DNA of 64,000 nucleotides from NCBI GenBank assembly GCA_009760885.1, contig CM019692.1:57092964-57156963 (forward strand), read 5' to 3'. Each line of letters starts with the position of its first letter. Position 1 is the first letter of the stretch. The stretch is from Achatina immaculata (taxonomy: Eukaryota; Mollusca; Gastropoda; Stylommatophora; Achatinidae). A program made the translations under genes and the position numbers. This document shows positions 36,801-41,155 of this stretch, piece by piece. The notes under the pieces were generated by a model, which worked only from the letters and a program-made list of their open reading frames with translations, did no database searches and had not been told where the DNA came from.

Positions 36801-37556
36801 ATTGGTGCATGTTTTGTGAAAATACAAACCATTTTTGTATCCTTTCTGCCTCTCATAGATGCTGCAAGAGATGAAAAGGATAACACGAACAGTCAATTCA
36901 ATCTCAGTAATGATCCGAATGCTTCAGAATTCACCTCAGCTTTCAGTGACATCTGCTCGGACAACAGCAAAAATGATCTGAACCGAGACACACTTCAGCA
37001 CAAGATTGTGCAGGATAATTTCAATGTATTTGACAGTGACAGCTTTGATGACAATGAAGCGATGGATCTCATCAAAGAAGTTTCTGTTAATGAAAATGAC
37101 GAGGACTTTCTGCCACGGCCTGAAGTTGTCATTGGATACGGCAGTCCCTCAGCAGTGAATCAGAACACCGAAGATCAAAGCCTTAAATCTTGCTTCATAG
37201 AAAAGCTCAACAGGATATCTTCTGTCAAGTCATCATCGGGAGACAAATTCATTGGTCAGAGCAATTTAGAGGTTCAAGTTTTAAACTCTCCCCCACAGCA
37301 TCCTGTAGAAATGCTAAGCTGTCAACAACAGCTCACTCCCAGCAAGCCAGCATGCAGTACTAGTAAGGGGTCACCGCCAGATTCAAGTCTTCACAGCCCG
37401 AGAAAAAGGCATACGGACAGCCCCTTAAACACACCCTTCAGAAACAACTTCACACACTTGACTCTCGGTGAGAAAGTTAATGGCACAAATGAGGAAGAAC
37501 CATCCTCCAGCCACAAAAGAAAGAATGCAAGAAGAAGTCTTAACATTGTCAGTTAA
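2040..37556 (+). CDS. HELB: DNA helicase B gene (HELB), multi-exon, N-terminus outside window
   Basis: HELB is a nuclear superfamily 1B (RecD/Dda-like) 5'-3' DNA helicase. In vertebrates it binds RPA, acts in replication-stress recovery and restrains DNA end resection. Seventeen exons with GT-AG borders were placed by eye; together they read about 1,248 codons. The order of motifs is that of the family: conserved N-terminal block, Walker A (GKGGCGKTT), TAPTGKAA, DECS box, [48 protein letters not shown], then an acidic and Ser/Thr-Pro-rich tail. Vertebrate HELB is about 1,090 residues, so this protein is longer even without its start, mainly between Walker A and TAPTG and at the C-terminus. 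Intron phases agree at most junctions but not at 9025/9589 and 12640/14076, so one or two small exons or alternative borders are probably missing. The first exons lie left of the window. Confidence 0.93.
2390..2885 (+). repeat. 29-bp minisatellite grown from a dispersed repeat
   Basis: About 13 copies of a 29-bp unit (core ACATCAGACAGCATCTTAAC) occupy about 2489-2884. The single-copy lead-in (2400-2488, GTGGGACAGGGTCTTAGTCAG) matches the lead-in of the array at 20230-21215 and an isolated copy near 52670-52830, so the array seems to be an expansion of the end of one dispersed repeat family. Confidence 0.85.
3098..4328 (+). mobile_element. Mariner-family DNA transposon, defective, with internal minisatellite
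   Basis: Near-matching terminal inverted repeats (CAAGGACTGTTCAATAAAA at the left; the right end reads CGAGGGCTGTTCAATAAAA in reverse complement) are flanked by TA at 3096-3097 and 4329-4330, the mariner target. The 1231-bp length is normal for the family. Broken transposase frames read [26 protein letters not shown] and LAKHQTS, all mariner landmarks. Several stops and frameshifts make it inactive. The segment coding for the second catalytic-Asp region is expanded into a 30-bp tandem repeat at 3724-3995. It lies sense-oriented in a HELB intron. Confidence 0.92.
3724..3998 (+). repeat. 30-bp minisatellite inside mariner transposase
   Basis: About nine copies of a 30-bp unit (GCACCACAACAGTGCTCCGG plus CTCACACATT). 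In the transposase frame each unit reads [10 protein letters not shown], the degenerate form of the family's HDNAPAH motif. Because 30 is a multiple of three, several frames stay open; these are not genes. Confidence 0.93.
4331..4859 (+). other. HELB intron, AT-rich
   Basis: No open frame or recognisable repeat apart from short A/T runs. Confidence 0.6.
4869..5636 (-). mobile_element. 5'-truncated LINE (family L1w), C-terminal reverse transcriptase part
   Basis: The minus strand reads a degenerate LINE C-terminus ([58 protein letters not shown]), the same family as 30945-32318. The 3' end on the minus strand is a short (ATG)n run. A 9-bp repeat ATATTGTAT at 4860-4868 and 5637-5645 is the likely target-site duplication. 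It ends only about 50 bp upstream of the acceptor of the next HELB exon. Confidence 0.85.
5697..5899 (+). CDS. HELB: HELB exon (N-terminal conserved block)
   Basis: Acceptor TGTCTGGCAG ends at 5696; donor GAT|GTGAGT follows 5899; phase 1 in, 0 out. It encodes [18 protein letters not shown] and a Lys/Glu-rich helix, then [10 protein letters not shown], matching the vertebrate block that precedes the conserved 'KITYREW' segment. The start joins perfectly with the previous exon. Confidence 0.88.
5890..6085 (+). repeat. Tandem copies of a HELB splice-donor segment
   Basis: The exon end AGAGAT|GTGAGT (5894-5905) recurs as AGAGATGTGAGT at 5961, AAAGATGTGAGC at 6022 and AGAGATGAGTTT at 6076, each followed by a GTTA..TTTTGAAAA..GATATTTGAC segment. 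Units are about 54-67 bp. Two intronic copies keep a usable GT. Confidence 0.8.
6287..6731 (+). mobile_element. tRNA-derived SINE (family B) carrying a LINE insertion
   Basis: The head (GTGGTGTAGCGGTTAGTGC) has a tRNA A-box-like motif; the tail (CTACCTCAAATGTTGTAGTG, GAAGGCACTAACACTTT) matches the SINE at 49060-49305. It is split by a LINE fragment at 6378-6567. Confidence 0.78.
6378..6567 (-). mobile_element. LINE 3'-end fragment (family R) nested in SINE
   Basis: This 190-bp fragment matches the 3' ends at 34519-34830 and 35185-35788, in minus orientation with the (AATG)n tail at its left. It is bounded by a perfect 14-bp repeat CATTGGGTTCAACT at 6364-6377 and 6568-6581 that belongs to the host SINE. 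Confidence 0.9.
7010..7280 (+). repeat. Diverged ~57-bp tandem repeat in HELB intron
   Basis: Four to five imperfect copies of a T-rich unit containing TTTCTAAATGTTTAATATGGGC. Nothing coding. Confidence 0.7.
7281..7847 (+). other. HELB intron, AT-rich
   Basis: No gene or clear repeat; several homopolymer A/T runs. Confidence 0.6.
7859..7932 (+). repeat. 37-bp duplication covering a HELB splice acceptor
   Basis: A 37-bp segment (TCTGAAATATGTGAATATTT through GATTATCTATAC) is present twice head to tail, so the acceptor TTTGTACAG occurs at 7884 and again at 7921. The copies are almost identical. Confidence 0.9.
7922..8134 (+). CDS. HELB: HELB exon
   Basis: Only the second acceptor (TTTGTACAG ending at 7921) keeps phase 0 with the preceding exon, giving [18 protein letters not shown], which aligns without gap to the vertebrate ITYREWKL stretch. 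Donor GGT|GTAAGT follows 8134; 71 codons, phase 0. It continues through [20 protein letters not shown], a charged helical part of the N-terminal domain. A later CAG at 7934 is in the wrong phase. Confidence 0.9.
8135..8785 (+). other. HELB intron with (CA)n/(CT)n microsatellite
   Basis: A (CA)n-(CT)n microsatellite at 8174-8228 and A-rich tracts near 8490-8525; otherwise no feature. Confidence 0.65.
8786..9025 (+). CDS. HELB: HELB exon
   Basis: Acceptor TTCACAAACAG ends at 8785; donor GGT|GTAAGT follows 9025; exactly 80 codons, phase 0 both sides. It encodes [20 protein letters not shown] and a following hydrophobic/Trp-containing segment; vertebrate HELB has the equivalent 'SLKFLKDIGVVTYE' block at this place. 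Confidence 0.85.
9026..9588 (+). other. HELB intron; a small exon may be hidden here
   Basis: No convincing exon seen. The flanking exons end in phase 0 and begin in phase 2, and the family has a poorly conserved acidic linker just before Walker A, so an unrecognised exon is likely. Confidence 0.5.
9589..9735 (+). CDS. HELB: HELB exon with Walker A (P-loop)
   Basis: Encodes [19 protein letters not shown] followed by [29 protein letters not shown] is the Walker A motif that binds ATP phosphates, and the preceding DPDQ corresponds to the Q-motif side of SF1B helicases. Acceptor TGTTACCAG ends at 9588; donor GATCA|GTAAGT follows 9735 (phase 2). The last 32 nt of the exon together with the donor have been copied into the intron as a 49-bp minisatellite. 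Confidence 0.93.
9704..10715 (+). repeat. 49-bp minisatellite containing the exon end and 5' splice site
   Basis: The unit is the end of the Walker A exon (CTACTTCAGCACTTGTGTGA TCA) plus the first intron bases (GTAAGTATGATCAGAACATC). Intact GTAAGT donors follow positions 9735, 9784, 9833, 10568 and 10617, spaced 49 bp where contiguous. Later copies (10620-10715 and about 12314-12350) are decayed. The array is interrupted by a TTAA element at 9856-10540. Confidence 0.92.
9856..10540 (+). mobile_element. ~690-bp TTAA element, piggyBac-like MITE, copy 1
   Basis: Ends CTCTTTCC... and ...GGGAAGAG are inverted; the right flank is TTAA (10541-10544), the left TTAA is eroded to TCAA. Internal sequence matches copies at 29431, ~39601 and 41156 (GAGAAGTAGTTAGAAGGTTA). 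It sits inside the 49-bp splice-donor repeat. No transposase frame is open. Confidence 0.85.
10705..10897 (+). mobile_element. Short MITE of family T (TIR ...ACAAAAGTAGGAAC)
   Basis: Inverted ends GACTGTTTAAAACAAAAGTA and GTGCCTACTTTTGTTTTAAA; interior resembles the element at 50560-50823 (TTTATTA..TTAA, ACACAAGAT). Target-site duplication not resolved. Confidence 0.65.
10900..12235 (+). repeat. GC-richer composite tandem repeat block
   Basis: Contains about three ~90-bp units at 11120-11370 (GAGTTGGACTTTCTCACCGG, GGTGAGAGGTGGT) and about four ~110-bp units at 11510-12090 (CCACCCCTGG, GCCGGTTTAGGCAT, TAGAGC.GAGGTG..GTGACATG). A third segment (11866-12000) recurs at 12110-12225. Base composition is clearly richer in G+C than the surroundings. 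I recognise no transposon protein; probably an inserted complex repeat. Confidence 0.75.
12571..12640 (+). CDS. HELB: HELB exon after Walker A
   Basis: Acceptor TCTCTTATTCAG ends at 12570 and the first base completes CA|C in phase with the Walker A exon, giving [14 protein letters not shown]. Donor CTCCAG|GTTTTT follows 12640. The segment lies where vertebrate HELB has an acidic, RPA-contacting insertion. The outgoing phase (0) does not match the next exon, so the 3' border is uncertain; a GTAAGT donor follows 12707 as an alternative. Confidence 0.6.
12641..13375 (+). other. HELB intron
   Basis: AT-rich; an acceptor-like TTCCTTCAG ends at 13209 but no conserved exon follows. Confidence 0.55.
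13376..13580 (+). repeat. 30-bp minisatellite
   Basis: About seven copies of CAGTTGGGTCAACTGGAGGA plus CCAATTTTTA. The open frame through it (repeated [10 protein letters not shown]) is a consequence of the 30-bp period, not a gene. Confidence 0.92.
13581..14075 (+). other. HELB intron, AT-rich
   Basis: Nothing recognisable. Confidence 0.6.
14076..14467 (+). CDS. HELB: HELB exon ending in TAPTG motif
   Basis: Acceptor TATTTTCAACAG ends at 14075; donor ACAG|GTAAAA follows 14467. About 110 residues of polar, Ser/Gln/Asn-rich, unconserved sequence lead into [10 protein letters not shown], the start of helicase motif Ia, completed by the next exon (G|GG AAA gives GK). The long polar insertion between Walker A and TAPTG is larger than in vertebrates, where this region binds RPA; acidic stretches ([12 protein letters not shown]) could serve that role, which is inference. 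Confidence 0.9.
14468..15690 (+). other. HELB intron
   Basis: No gene or clear repeat recognised. Confidence 0.55.
15690..17347 (+). repeat. 1658-bp tandem duplication, first unit
   Basis: Every landmark in this segment recurs 1658 bp downstream (15752 to 17410, 15897 to 17555). The units differ at only a handful of bases, for example TTTTAACAG versus TTTTCACAG before the exon and ATTAACGTCTG versus ATTGACTTCTG near the end. Each unit holds one HELB exon and about 1.5 kb of intron without recognisable genes. Confidence 0.95.
15752..15897 (+). CDS. HELB: HELB exon (KAARLL), copy 1
   Basis: Acceptor TCTTTTAACAG ends at 15751; donor GAG|GTACAT follows 15897. Encodes [20 protein letters not shown] and ends KPWTYSTVE, completing motif Ia (TAPTG-KAA) and leading directly into the DExx exon. 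Length 146 nt: it enters in phase 1 and leaves in phase 0, so it can join the flanking exons only once. An identical coding copy lies at 17410-17555. Confidence 0.92.
17348..19010 (+). repeat. 1658-bp tandem duplication, second unit
   Basis: Second copy of 15690-17347. The junctions fall in similar AT-rich sequence (TATTTA..GTTTTCAATAG), suggesting unequal exchange or replication slippage between short homologies. Confidence 0.95.
17410..17555 (+). CDS. HELB: HELB exon (KAARLL), copy 2
   Basis: Same coding sequence as 15752-15897 with a better acceptor (TCTTTTCACAG). Splicing both copies together would read GAG GGA AAG CTG and reach a TAG within eight codons, so the copies must be mutually exclusive, or double inclusion would act as a poison exon. 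Confidence 0.88.
19153..19302 (+). CDS. HELB: HELB exon with DExx box (motif II) and motif III
   Basis: Encodes [15 protein letters not shown], where DE is the Walker B pair for ATP hydrolysis, and [18 protein letters not shown], motif III. Acceptor TCTGTTTTCAG ends at 19152; donor ACA|GTAAGT follows 19302; 50 codons, phase 0 on both sides. Confidence 0.96.
19381..19872 (+). repeat. 45-bp minisatellite, 11 copies
   Basis: Unit GTTGAAGCACTGCATCATGT CAGGTTAGGACTGGGCGATG GAGCT. As 45 is a multiple of three, a 161-codon open frame (repeated [15 protein letters not shown]) results. It begins only ~80 bp after the DExx exon. Conservation between copies is at DNA level; I do not call a gene. Confidence 0.94.
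19913..20155 (+). mobile_element. tRNA-derived SINE (family A), near full length
   Basis: The head has a tRNA-like A box (TGGCCAGTTGGTTAG) and B box (GGGGATTCAAATCT), the internal promoter of RNA polymerase III. The tail matches 1591-1711. A relative starts at 27140. Confidence 0.82.
20225..21215 (+). repeat. 46-bp minisatellite, about 20 copies
   Basis: Unit TCTACAAGATCACTAGCTGC CAGATCAGACAGTGTCTTCA ACCCCT, with 41-bp variants lacking AGACA. The single-copy start (20239 GAGGCGGGACAAGGTCTTAG) is the same dispersed repeat that seeded the array at 2489-2884. Confidence 0.93.
21216..21834 (+). other. HELB intron with (AC)n microsatellite
   Basis: (AC)n at 21787-21815; otherwise AT-rich and featureless. 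Confidence 0.65.
21835..22033 (+). repeat. 27-bp satellite array, block 1
   Basis: Imperfect copies of a 27-bp unit (TATATTAAATTGAACTCCAT plus ATACAAG). The array is interrupted by LINE insertions into four blocks (21835-22033, 23099-23408, 24204-24539, 25321-25612). Confidence 0.9.
22034..23098 (+). mobile_element. LINE insertion (reverse transcriptase C-terminal half) in 27-bp satellite
   Basis: Reads RT motif A ([11 protein letters not shown]) in a broken frame, then a 283-codon open frame from 22240 with [35 protein letters not shown] and [11 protein letters not shown]. The 3' end is a short (TTGA)n tail. The satellite stops at ATACAAGTA (22025-22033) and resumes with ATACAAGTA (23099-23107), consistent with a 9-bp target duplication. 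The long open frame suggests recent insertion; an in-frame break lies upstream of 22240. Confidence 0.88.
23099..23408 (+). repeat. 27-bp satellite array, block 2
   Basis: About 11 copies; ends with the variant TACAGGTATATT at 23397-23408, the target site of the next LINE. Confidence 0.9.
23409..24203. mobile_element. LINE with inverted 5' segment (twin priming), copy 1
   Basis: 23409-~23830 reads RT N-terminal sequence on the minus strand ([41 protein letters not shown]). From ~23830 to 24203 the plus strand reads the element's C-terminus ([26 protein letters not shown]) and ends at GGGCACTTAAGGTTCA plus (GA)n. Such a head-inverted structure is the classic product of twin-primed reverse transcription. 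A 12-bp repeat TACAGGTATATT flanks it (23397-23408, 24204-24215). Confidence 0.88.
24204..24539 (+). repeat. 27-bp satellite array, block 3
   Basis: About 12 copies; same ending variant (TACAGGTATATT at 24528-24539) as block 2. Confidence 0.9.
24540..25320. mobile_element. LINE with inverted 5' segment, tandem-duplicated copy 2
   Basis: Nearly identical to 23409-24203 at an offset of 1131 bp, including the inversion breakpoint, so it arose by duplication of satellite plus LINE rather than by a second insertion. Small differences (for example CTAGTGCC versus CTGGTGCC) show some divergence. Confidence 0.9.
25321..25612 (+). repeat. 27-bp satellite array, block 4
   Basis: About 11 copies of the same 27-bp unit, more homogeneous than block 1. 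Confidence 0.9.
25612..25800 (+). mobile_element. Degenerate LINE C-terminal tail
   Basis: Plus strand reads [20 protein letters not shown] and, after a frameshift, [13 protein letters not shown], resembling the CPCG..EHLLQ..C and LWG..EDL.RT tail of RNase H-bearing LINEs. No termini seen. Confidence 0.6.
25925..26117 (+). CDS. HELB: HELB exon with motif IV region
   Basis: Acceptor TTTTTTTCTCAG ends at 25924; donor AATG|GTATGT follows 26117; phase 0 in, 1 out. Encodes [29 protein letters not shown] (motif IV-type Arg) and ISEFADSN, aligning with the family's 'LKTNHRAESQLIVDNA'. Confidence 0.95.
26118..27008 (+). other. HELB intron
   Basis: No gene seen; A-rich run at 26622-26636. Confidence 0.55.
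27009..27093 (+). CDS. HELB: HELB exon
   Basis: Acceptor CTCATTTCAG ends at 27008. Encodes [16 protein letters not shown] and [10 protein letters not shown]. The end at 27093 (AGAAA|GTTGGT) is a weak donor but is chosen because it joins the next exon in phase 2 as [12 protein letters not shown], colinear with vertebrate RRQDCDLINDCC. A GTATTG donor at 27097 would break the phase. Confidence 0.85.
27135..27395. mobile_element. SINE family A relative plus inverted tRNA-like head
   Basis: 27140-27300 (+) shows A box TGGTGAAGCGG and B box GTGGTTCAAGTC with the family A body (GTCTCTCATGG, GGAAATGGATACCCG). 27309-27392 on the minus strand shows a second tRNA-like head (AAGCGGTTAGATGC, GGTTCAAGTCC). 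Neither folds with a paired acceptor stem, so neither is a tRNA gene. Confidence 0.7.
27540..27800 (+). repeat. Diverged ~46-bp tandem repeat
   Basis: Alternating TTAGTGAGATTAACTTTCTA and ATGGTGAGATTTCAGCTTTC units, about five to six copies. Non-coding. Confidence 0.85.
27801..28310 (+). other. HELB intron
   Basis: AT-rich, ending in the acceptor ATTCCAATCAG; nothing else seen. Confidence 0.6.
28311..28782 (+). CDS. HELB: HELB exon with RIGDKI motif and charged helix
   Basis: First base completes the previous codon, then [18 protein letters not shown] and [14 protein letters not shown], matching the family's 'GIGDKICCTRN' segment of the second RecA-like domain. The rest (His/Gln-rich, then [18 protein letters not shown] and [16 protein letters not shown]) is a strongly charged probable coiled helix not obvious in vertebrates. 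Donor TCACAG|GTTTGT follows 28782; phase 2 in, 0 out. Confidence 0.93.
28783..29430 (+). other. HELB intron
   Basis: No gene seen; ends at the TTAA target (29427-29430) of the next element. Confidence 0.6.
29431..30124 (+). mobile_element. TTAA element, piggyBac-like MITE, copy 2 (best preserved)
   Basis: 694 bp bounded by intact TTAA on both sides (29427-29430, 30125-30128) with inverted ends CTCTTTCC...GAAAGAG. Subterminal GCGTCAATTTTTTGACGC is palindromic. TTAA target choice is the hallmark of piggyBac. An interior stretch (AGCGATGCCGAGCGAGAAAA) could be relic transposase N-terminus, but no frame is open. Confidence 0.9.
30129..30641 (+). other. HELB intron, possible old repeat
   Basis: 30130-30470 has the T/C-rich look of a reverse-oriented LINE 3' end (TCATCATCATCACC, CTTCCTCG.TGTCT) but I cannot assign it. 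Confidence 0.45.
30642..30713 (+). CDS. HELB: HELB exon (LCNGEVFF)
   Basis: Acceptor TTTATGCACAG ends at 30641; donor GAT|GTAAGC follows 30713; 24 codons, phase 0. Encodes [32 protein letters not shown] is conserved in HELB. Confidence 0.93.
30945..32318 (+). mobile_element. LINE (family L1w), reverse transcriptase half, 5'-truncated
   Basis: Reads [53 protein letters not shown] (motif A), a frame break near 31450, YADNTVLI (active-site second Asp changed to Asn), [18 protein letters not shown] and [10 protein letters not shown] 12-bp duplication AGTATCTTAGGA (30933-30944, 32319-32330) marks the insertion. The minus-strand copy at 4869-5636 is the same family. Stops and the YADN change make it dead. 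Confidence 0.92.
32363..32614 (+). CDS. Possible cassette exon of unknown origin in HELB intron
   Basis: Between acceptor-like CATATATTTAG and donor-like CATG|GTCAGT lies an 84-codon open frame, phase 0 on both sides ([53 protein letters not shown]). It is not HELB: the flanking HELB exons join colinearly with vertebrates without it. It may be an alternative exon or a fragment of another gene or element. I recognise no family. Confidence 0.35.
32881..32982 (+). mobile_element. 102-bp LINE 3'-end fragment with target duplication
   Basis: Contains only the last ~80 bp of the element seen at 23830-24203 and 61800-62145 (GGCATTTGTGGAAAACCCTT, GGGCACTTAAGGTTCA) plus (GA)n. Flanked by a 13-bp perfect duplication ATATATGAGGTGC (32868-32880, 32983-32995). 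Confidence 0.93.
33262..33402 (+). CDS. HELB: HELB exon with ARTIHTFQ motif (motif V)
   Basis: Starts after AATATGATCAG (33261), ends CATTCCAG|GTAAAG at 33402; 47 codons, phase 0. Encodes [46 protein letters not shown](G) is the strongly conserved motif V that couples ATP and DNA binding. The acceptor has a poor pyrimidine tract. Confidence 0.95.
33515..34068 (+). repeat. 50-bp minisatellite, 11 copies
   Basis: Unit AACTGGCAACCTTCGCTTGT GTAGCAACCACCACATGAAA GAAGAGAGGA, from 33515 to 34068. Long minus-strand open frames (repeated [11 protein letters not shown]) come from the repeat and are not genes. Confidence 0.95.
34069..34504 (+). other. HELB intron
   Basis: Nothing recognised. Confidence 0.55.
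34519..34830 (-). mobile_element. LINE 3'-end fragment (family R), minus orientation
   Basis: Matches the reverse complement of about 35480-35788; (AATG)n tail on the left. Flanked by a perfect 14-bp duplication TAATTCACACCCAT (34505-34518, 34831-34844). Confidence 0.93.
34925..35143 (+). CDS. HELB: HELB exon with motif VI (TRGKK)
   Basis: Acceptor GCAAATAACAG ends at 34924; donor GAG|GTGAGT follows 35143; 73 codons, phase 0. Encodes [33 protein letters not shown] and a basic tail ([16 protein letters not shown]). TAITRGK carries the motif VI arginine of SF1 helicases (UvrD_C_2 type). The exon is bracketed by inverted LINE fragments. Confidence 0.96.
35185..35788 (+). mobile_element. LINE (family R) 3' part, plus orientation
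   Basis: Reads [44 protein letters not shown], then [13 protein letters not shown] and [12 protein letters not shown] (small frame breaks), ending in (AATG)n. Flanked by AACCAGAGT (35176-35184, 35789-35797). It is inverted relative to 34519-34830. Confidence 0.9.
35798..36313 (+). other. HELB intron
   Basis: AT-rich, nothing recognised. Confidence 0.6.
36314..36446 (+). CDS. HELB: HELB exon (post-helicase tail)
   Basis: Acceptor TTTTTATTAG ends at 36313; donor AAAAG|GTAGGC follows 36446; phase 0 in, 1 out. Encodes [19 protein letters not shown], Ser/Asp-rich [14 protein letters not shown]. No strong match in the family; accepted because phase and splice sites link it to the last exon. Confidence 0.8.
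36859..37556 (+). CDS. HELB: HELB terminal exon
   Basis: Acceptor CTCTCATAG ends at 36858; G|AT completes Asp; TAA at 37554-37556. About 232 codons: an acidic part ([28 protein letters not shown]) and a Ser/Thr-Pro-rich part ([15 protein letters not shown]) followed by [12 protein letters not shown]. Vertebrate HELB tails also contain CDK sites and a localisation segment ending in a short Leu-rich block, so cell-cycle control of nuclear export is plausible here by inference. Confidence 0.92.
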
Positions 37557-38500
37557 GCAGTGATATAGAGTCCCATTACATACAGTGATGTTAGTGCATC
37601 GAGTGCTTGCTCATCAGCATTATTTCCTGTCAAGTATTTTTTTTTTACTTTGTTTTCACCTGATTGATAAGGTAAAGAAAAGTAACTCTGATGTCCTTGA
37701 GGACAACCAGGTTGTGATTGTTTTTGATGATGTGTTGCCATTAGGGACAGTGTTTGACTATGCTGTGTAAGAGGTGCCTTATTTGTGGAGACACTATGGT
37801 AGTGGATGTTGTGGCACATGAAAAGATCAATTCTTTTAGGAAATCAAGCACTGGAACTATTTGAAGGACATGAGAACACATTGCATGTTGTTTGAAATAA
37901 TATCCTGAGATGGGCAGACTTTATTGGTTACAATTTCACAGCTAAAGTAATTAAGCTTAGTTCATTTTACAATTAAAATTTTTAAGCTTAATTGGTTGAA
38001 CTATGTGGCAGAAAATGCATTGTAAAGAACTAACATTTGATAGGAACTATTAGCAAACATACTCTTGGATGGATGCTGTGGCAAACAGTGGAGCATATAT
38101 GGGGCTGTCCTGAATACAGTGATGCTGATTTTGAACCTTTGGTTTTACAGGTTATCATTTGCTCATCATTTTTGGGGGGGTGGGGGGGGGGGGGGGGTTG
38201 GGTATTGTTTACATGTCTCTAGGACAGATGAGAATAATAAATACTGATCAGTGAGCCCTTCACTTATGGTGGAAGGGATGAAGACAAAATGTAAGAAAAA
38301 GGGCTGTGAGGATTCTGCCAGTAAATAGGGATCTCTGTGATAATGAAGTAGGGCCATAACTGCACTATGGGAGTTGAGAACTGAATGTGTGGGGAGAACA
38401 CAAATCTAACTGGATTATAATTTCATCTTCTTTTTAAATTGTAGCATTTTTATAACCTGCCATATTCAAGACAGATTCTGTATTCAGTTTTACTTGAAAA
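37557..38500 (+). other. HELB 3' UTR and downstream flank
   Basis: AT-rich. A canonical AATAAA lies at 38236-38241 and an ATTAAA variant near 37971; either could direct polyadenylation. A nearly pure G tract (about 32 bases, 38169-38201) precedes the AATAAA by 35 bp. Confidence 0.55.
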
Positions 38501-39600
38501 CAACTGCAGATTACTAATGACAACTGAGTGGAGTAATGTTATGTTATGTTACGATTGAATCATCATCATTGCACGTATGACACATCCATATGTGGTCCAG
38601 TTTCCTCAGAATATCATACAGCAACTAAGTGTGTCAGTTTGGTGTTGACATGCCATTCTTCACTCTCAACTCGTACATCTGAGACAGATTTCAAGTCACC
38701 TCTCTCAAAGTCCTCTGCTCTCCCAAGCCCTCCAAGGGCATTAACAGTGTCAGCATGATCCATCGGTAGAATTAGTGGCGGCCAGACCTGCCAATCTATC
38801 AGCTCTCTTACTGCCCTGAACACTAGCATGACCTGGCACTAAAATGAAGGTGACACTGAATCAGTGACCCTCTCCAAGGACTCCAGCCACTGCCTGTGCA
38901 CTGGTCCCATCTGAACCGTTCAGATCATGCTCAGAGTTGCTCAGCACATTGACATGAGTGTAATCCTGTGATTTCAGTCTGATAAATGCCTTCATCACTG
39001 CCATGATCTCCATCGTTACGCTGCTTCTTGTCATTGTACAGATGGTCCCCTGGTTTCCTTGGCTGTTCTGCCACCAGAGCATGCGATAAATGCCCAGGTG
39101 CTCCTCCTAGTGTAATCTGTCCATCTGTGTCACTGGAGTTTTCGCTTATGAGAGCATTACTTCTGTGTGAGAACTGGGTTCTGCTTCTTGCAGCTTGGTG
39201 AGTGTGATGATGACAGAAAAGATGTCTCTGAAACCTGAAGGCACTATGTCTATTTTTCACCAGGATTGATTTGAGGCTAGTCAGCCCGCAGGCCTGTTGG
39301 ACAATGTTTTCTGCTTGATCTATGACCTATCCAATATTTGCCTCTCTTCAGCCTGCCTCCCATTTTTTTTCCTCCCAATAAGCTCTGGTATGTAATGAGT
39401 GCTCCTTATCTGCACTTATCCTGAGGTATGTGCATGGCCTCCAAATCTTGATTCTACACCATGGTGGAAAAATTGAGGAAGAATCTTATCGCCACACTGT
39501 CTCTAGTGCAAGGCTTCATTTTGCACCCAAGTTTTTCATCCTGTGTCAGGCGGCAGTGAGGATGGCAAAGACATGCTTGACCTGTGAAAGGACCAGACCA

Positions 39601-40286
39601 TTACTTTGCCATAGTCGCTATAGTGAGAATTTCCGGTTACCGAGTTGCGTGCCAGTCATTATAGTGACAATTCATTTGTTTCAATAAAACCAACCGGTGT
39701 AACATTTAGATTGTACATATTTCGTTCACGTTTCTGGTGACACTTTTCAAAATGGTGGAAGAGTCCTTAGTTACAAGCGATGCCGAGTGAGAAAAAGGAA
39801 GAGAAACATCGAAATTTTTCGATTTTTGACGATATAGATAGGGGTATGGACATGGCCTGTGACCATCCCACTGCTCTTGAATGTATCCTAAGTAGATTTA
39901 GACATATTAGATGACTGGAGAAATAGTATGTTATTTCAGACATCAATTTAGCGAGAATGCAACATAGAATCACAATACGAGATCGACAAGTAGATCTAGA
40001 TATCTCAGACGGTAAGTAGTGCATATCTAGACCTAGCCGATGATGAGCTGGGCACAATCATTGTCTAAAAACACCACACTACTACTTTTTTTCCTAAAAC
40101 AACTCTGCATTTATGAAATTTTCATACATTTAGTTATACTTTGAAACATAATAAGTACACGGAAGCACATGTAAATACTGTTTTCCATTCCATTTTACAA
40201 CTGTACCCACTATACAGATCAGGACCCATGCTTTTTGTGTGGCACGAACGGGAACGTCCGCGTTTTTTTCTTGGGCACGGGAAGAG
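39601..40286 (+). mobile_element. TTAA element, piggyBac-like MITE, copy 3
   Basis: Right end GGGAAGAG followed by TTAA (40287-40290); left end eroded (TTACTTTGCCAT). Interior matches copies 2 and 4. It interrupts the old LINE between its RT and RNase H parts. Confidence 0.85.
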
Positions 40287-41155
40287 TTAATACTGGGAGC
40301 TGCCATGACCCTAGCTTTTGTTATCACATGGTCAACATGTGCTTTAAAGCACAAGCTACAATCAAACTTCACTCCCGAGCATGTCTTGGTTCTGGTCACC
40401 TCAGCACCAGTCTCAGAAATGGCATATCTGTGTTGACACCGACTGTTCAGGGAGAACCATGTAACTGTTGCCTGTGTGAAATTGACTAGGGCTTTTGAGA
40501 CATTACAACAGGAAATGATGTGATCAGTTTCACTTTGCATGTAATGGGCGATTTGTTTTTTTCCTTGTCAGAAAATCATCGGCAAACGACAATGTTTGTC
40601 TCTTTCCATCAAGTTGTTAATTGCCAGTGTGCACAAAATAAGGCTGGTGACAGTAGAGAACCTTGTAGCAGTCCAGGACAAACTGTTATCACTTTGAAGA
40701 CTGAGCGCCGCCTTTCTCTGCAACAAAACCTGCAGCCAACCTCTATTGAATAGTGTAGTCTCAGCAATGTGCAAATGAGATAAAGATGTGTACAACAGGG
40801 TCCCATCTGACTAAGTCTACTGCAGCTGCATTGAGCCATGTCTCTTTGTTACACCAATACCCTCCTAGCGTGGGTGAGAATATGTGACGTGATATGAGGT
40901 CACGAGCAAAAATCATCTCAAGAAGTTTGTTGGATGTGTCTTCACTGTTATGATCCTGCAGGCATTGATCTTGGAATGGTCTTTGGTTTTGGCAGCAGCA
41001 GAAGGTAACTGGGTACCCATTCTTCTCAGATCTGGTCATCTGGATGCTTGGTTTGAACTCATTTGCTAGGTCCTTCATGTTATTTTCCAGTATGTTGCCT
41101 GTATCCTCATACTGTATGCTATCAGAACTTGAGGCGGTGTAGTGAGATCTCTCAA

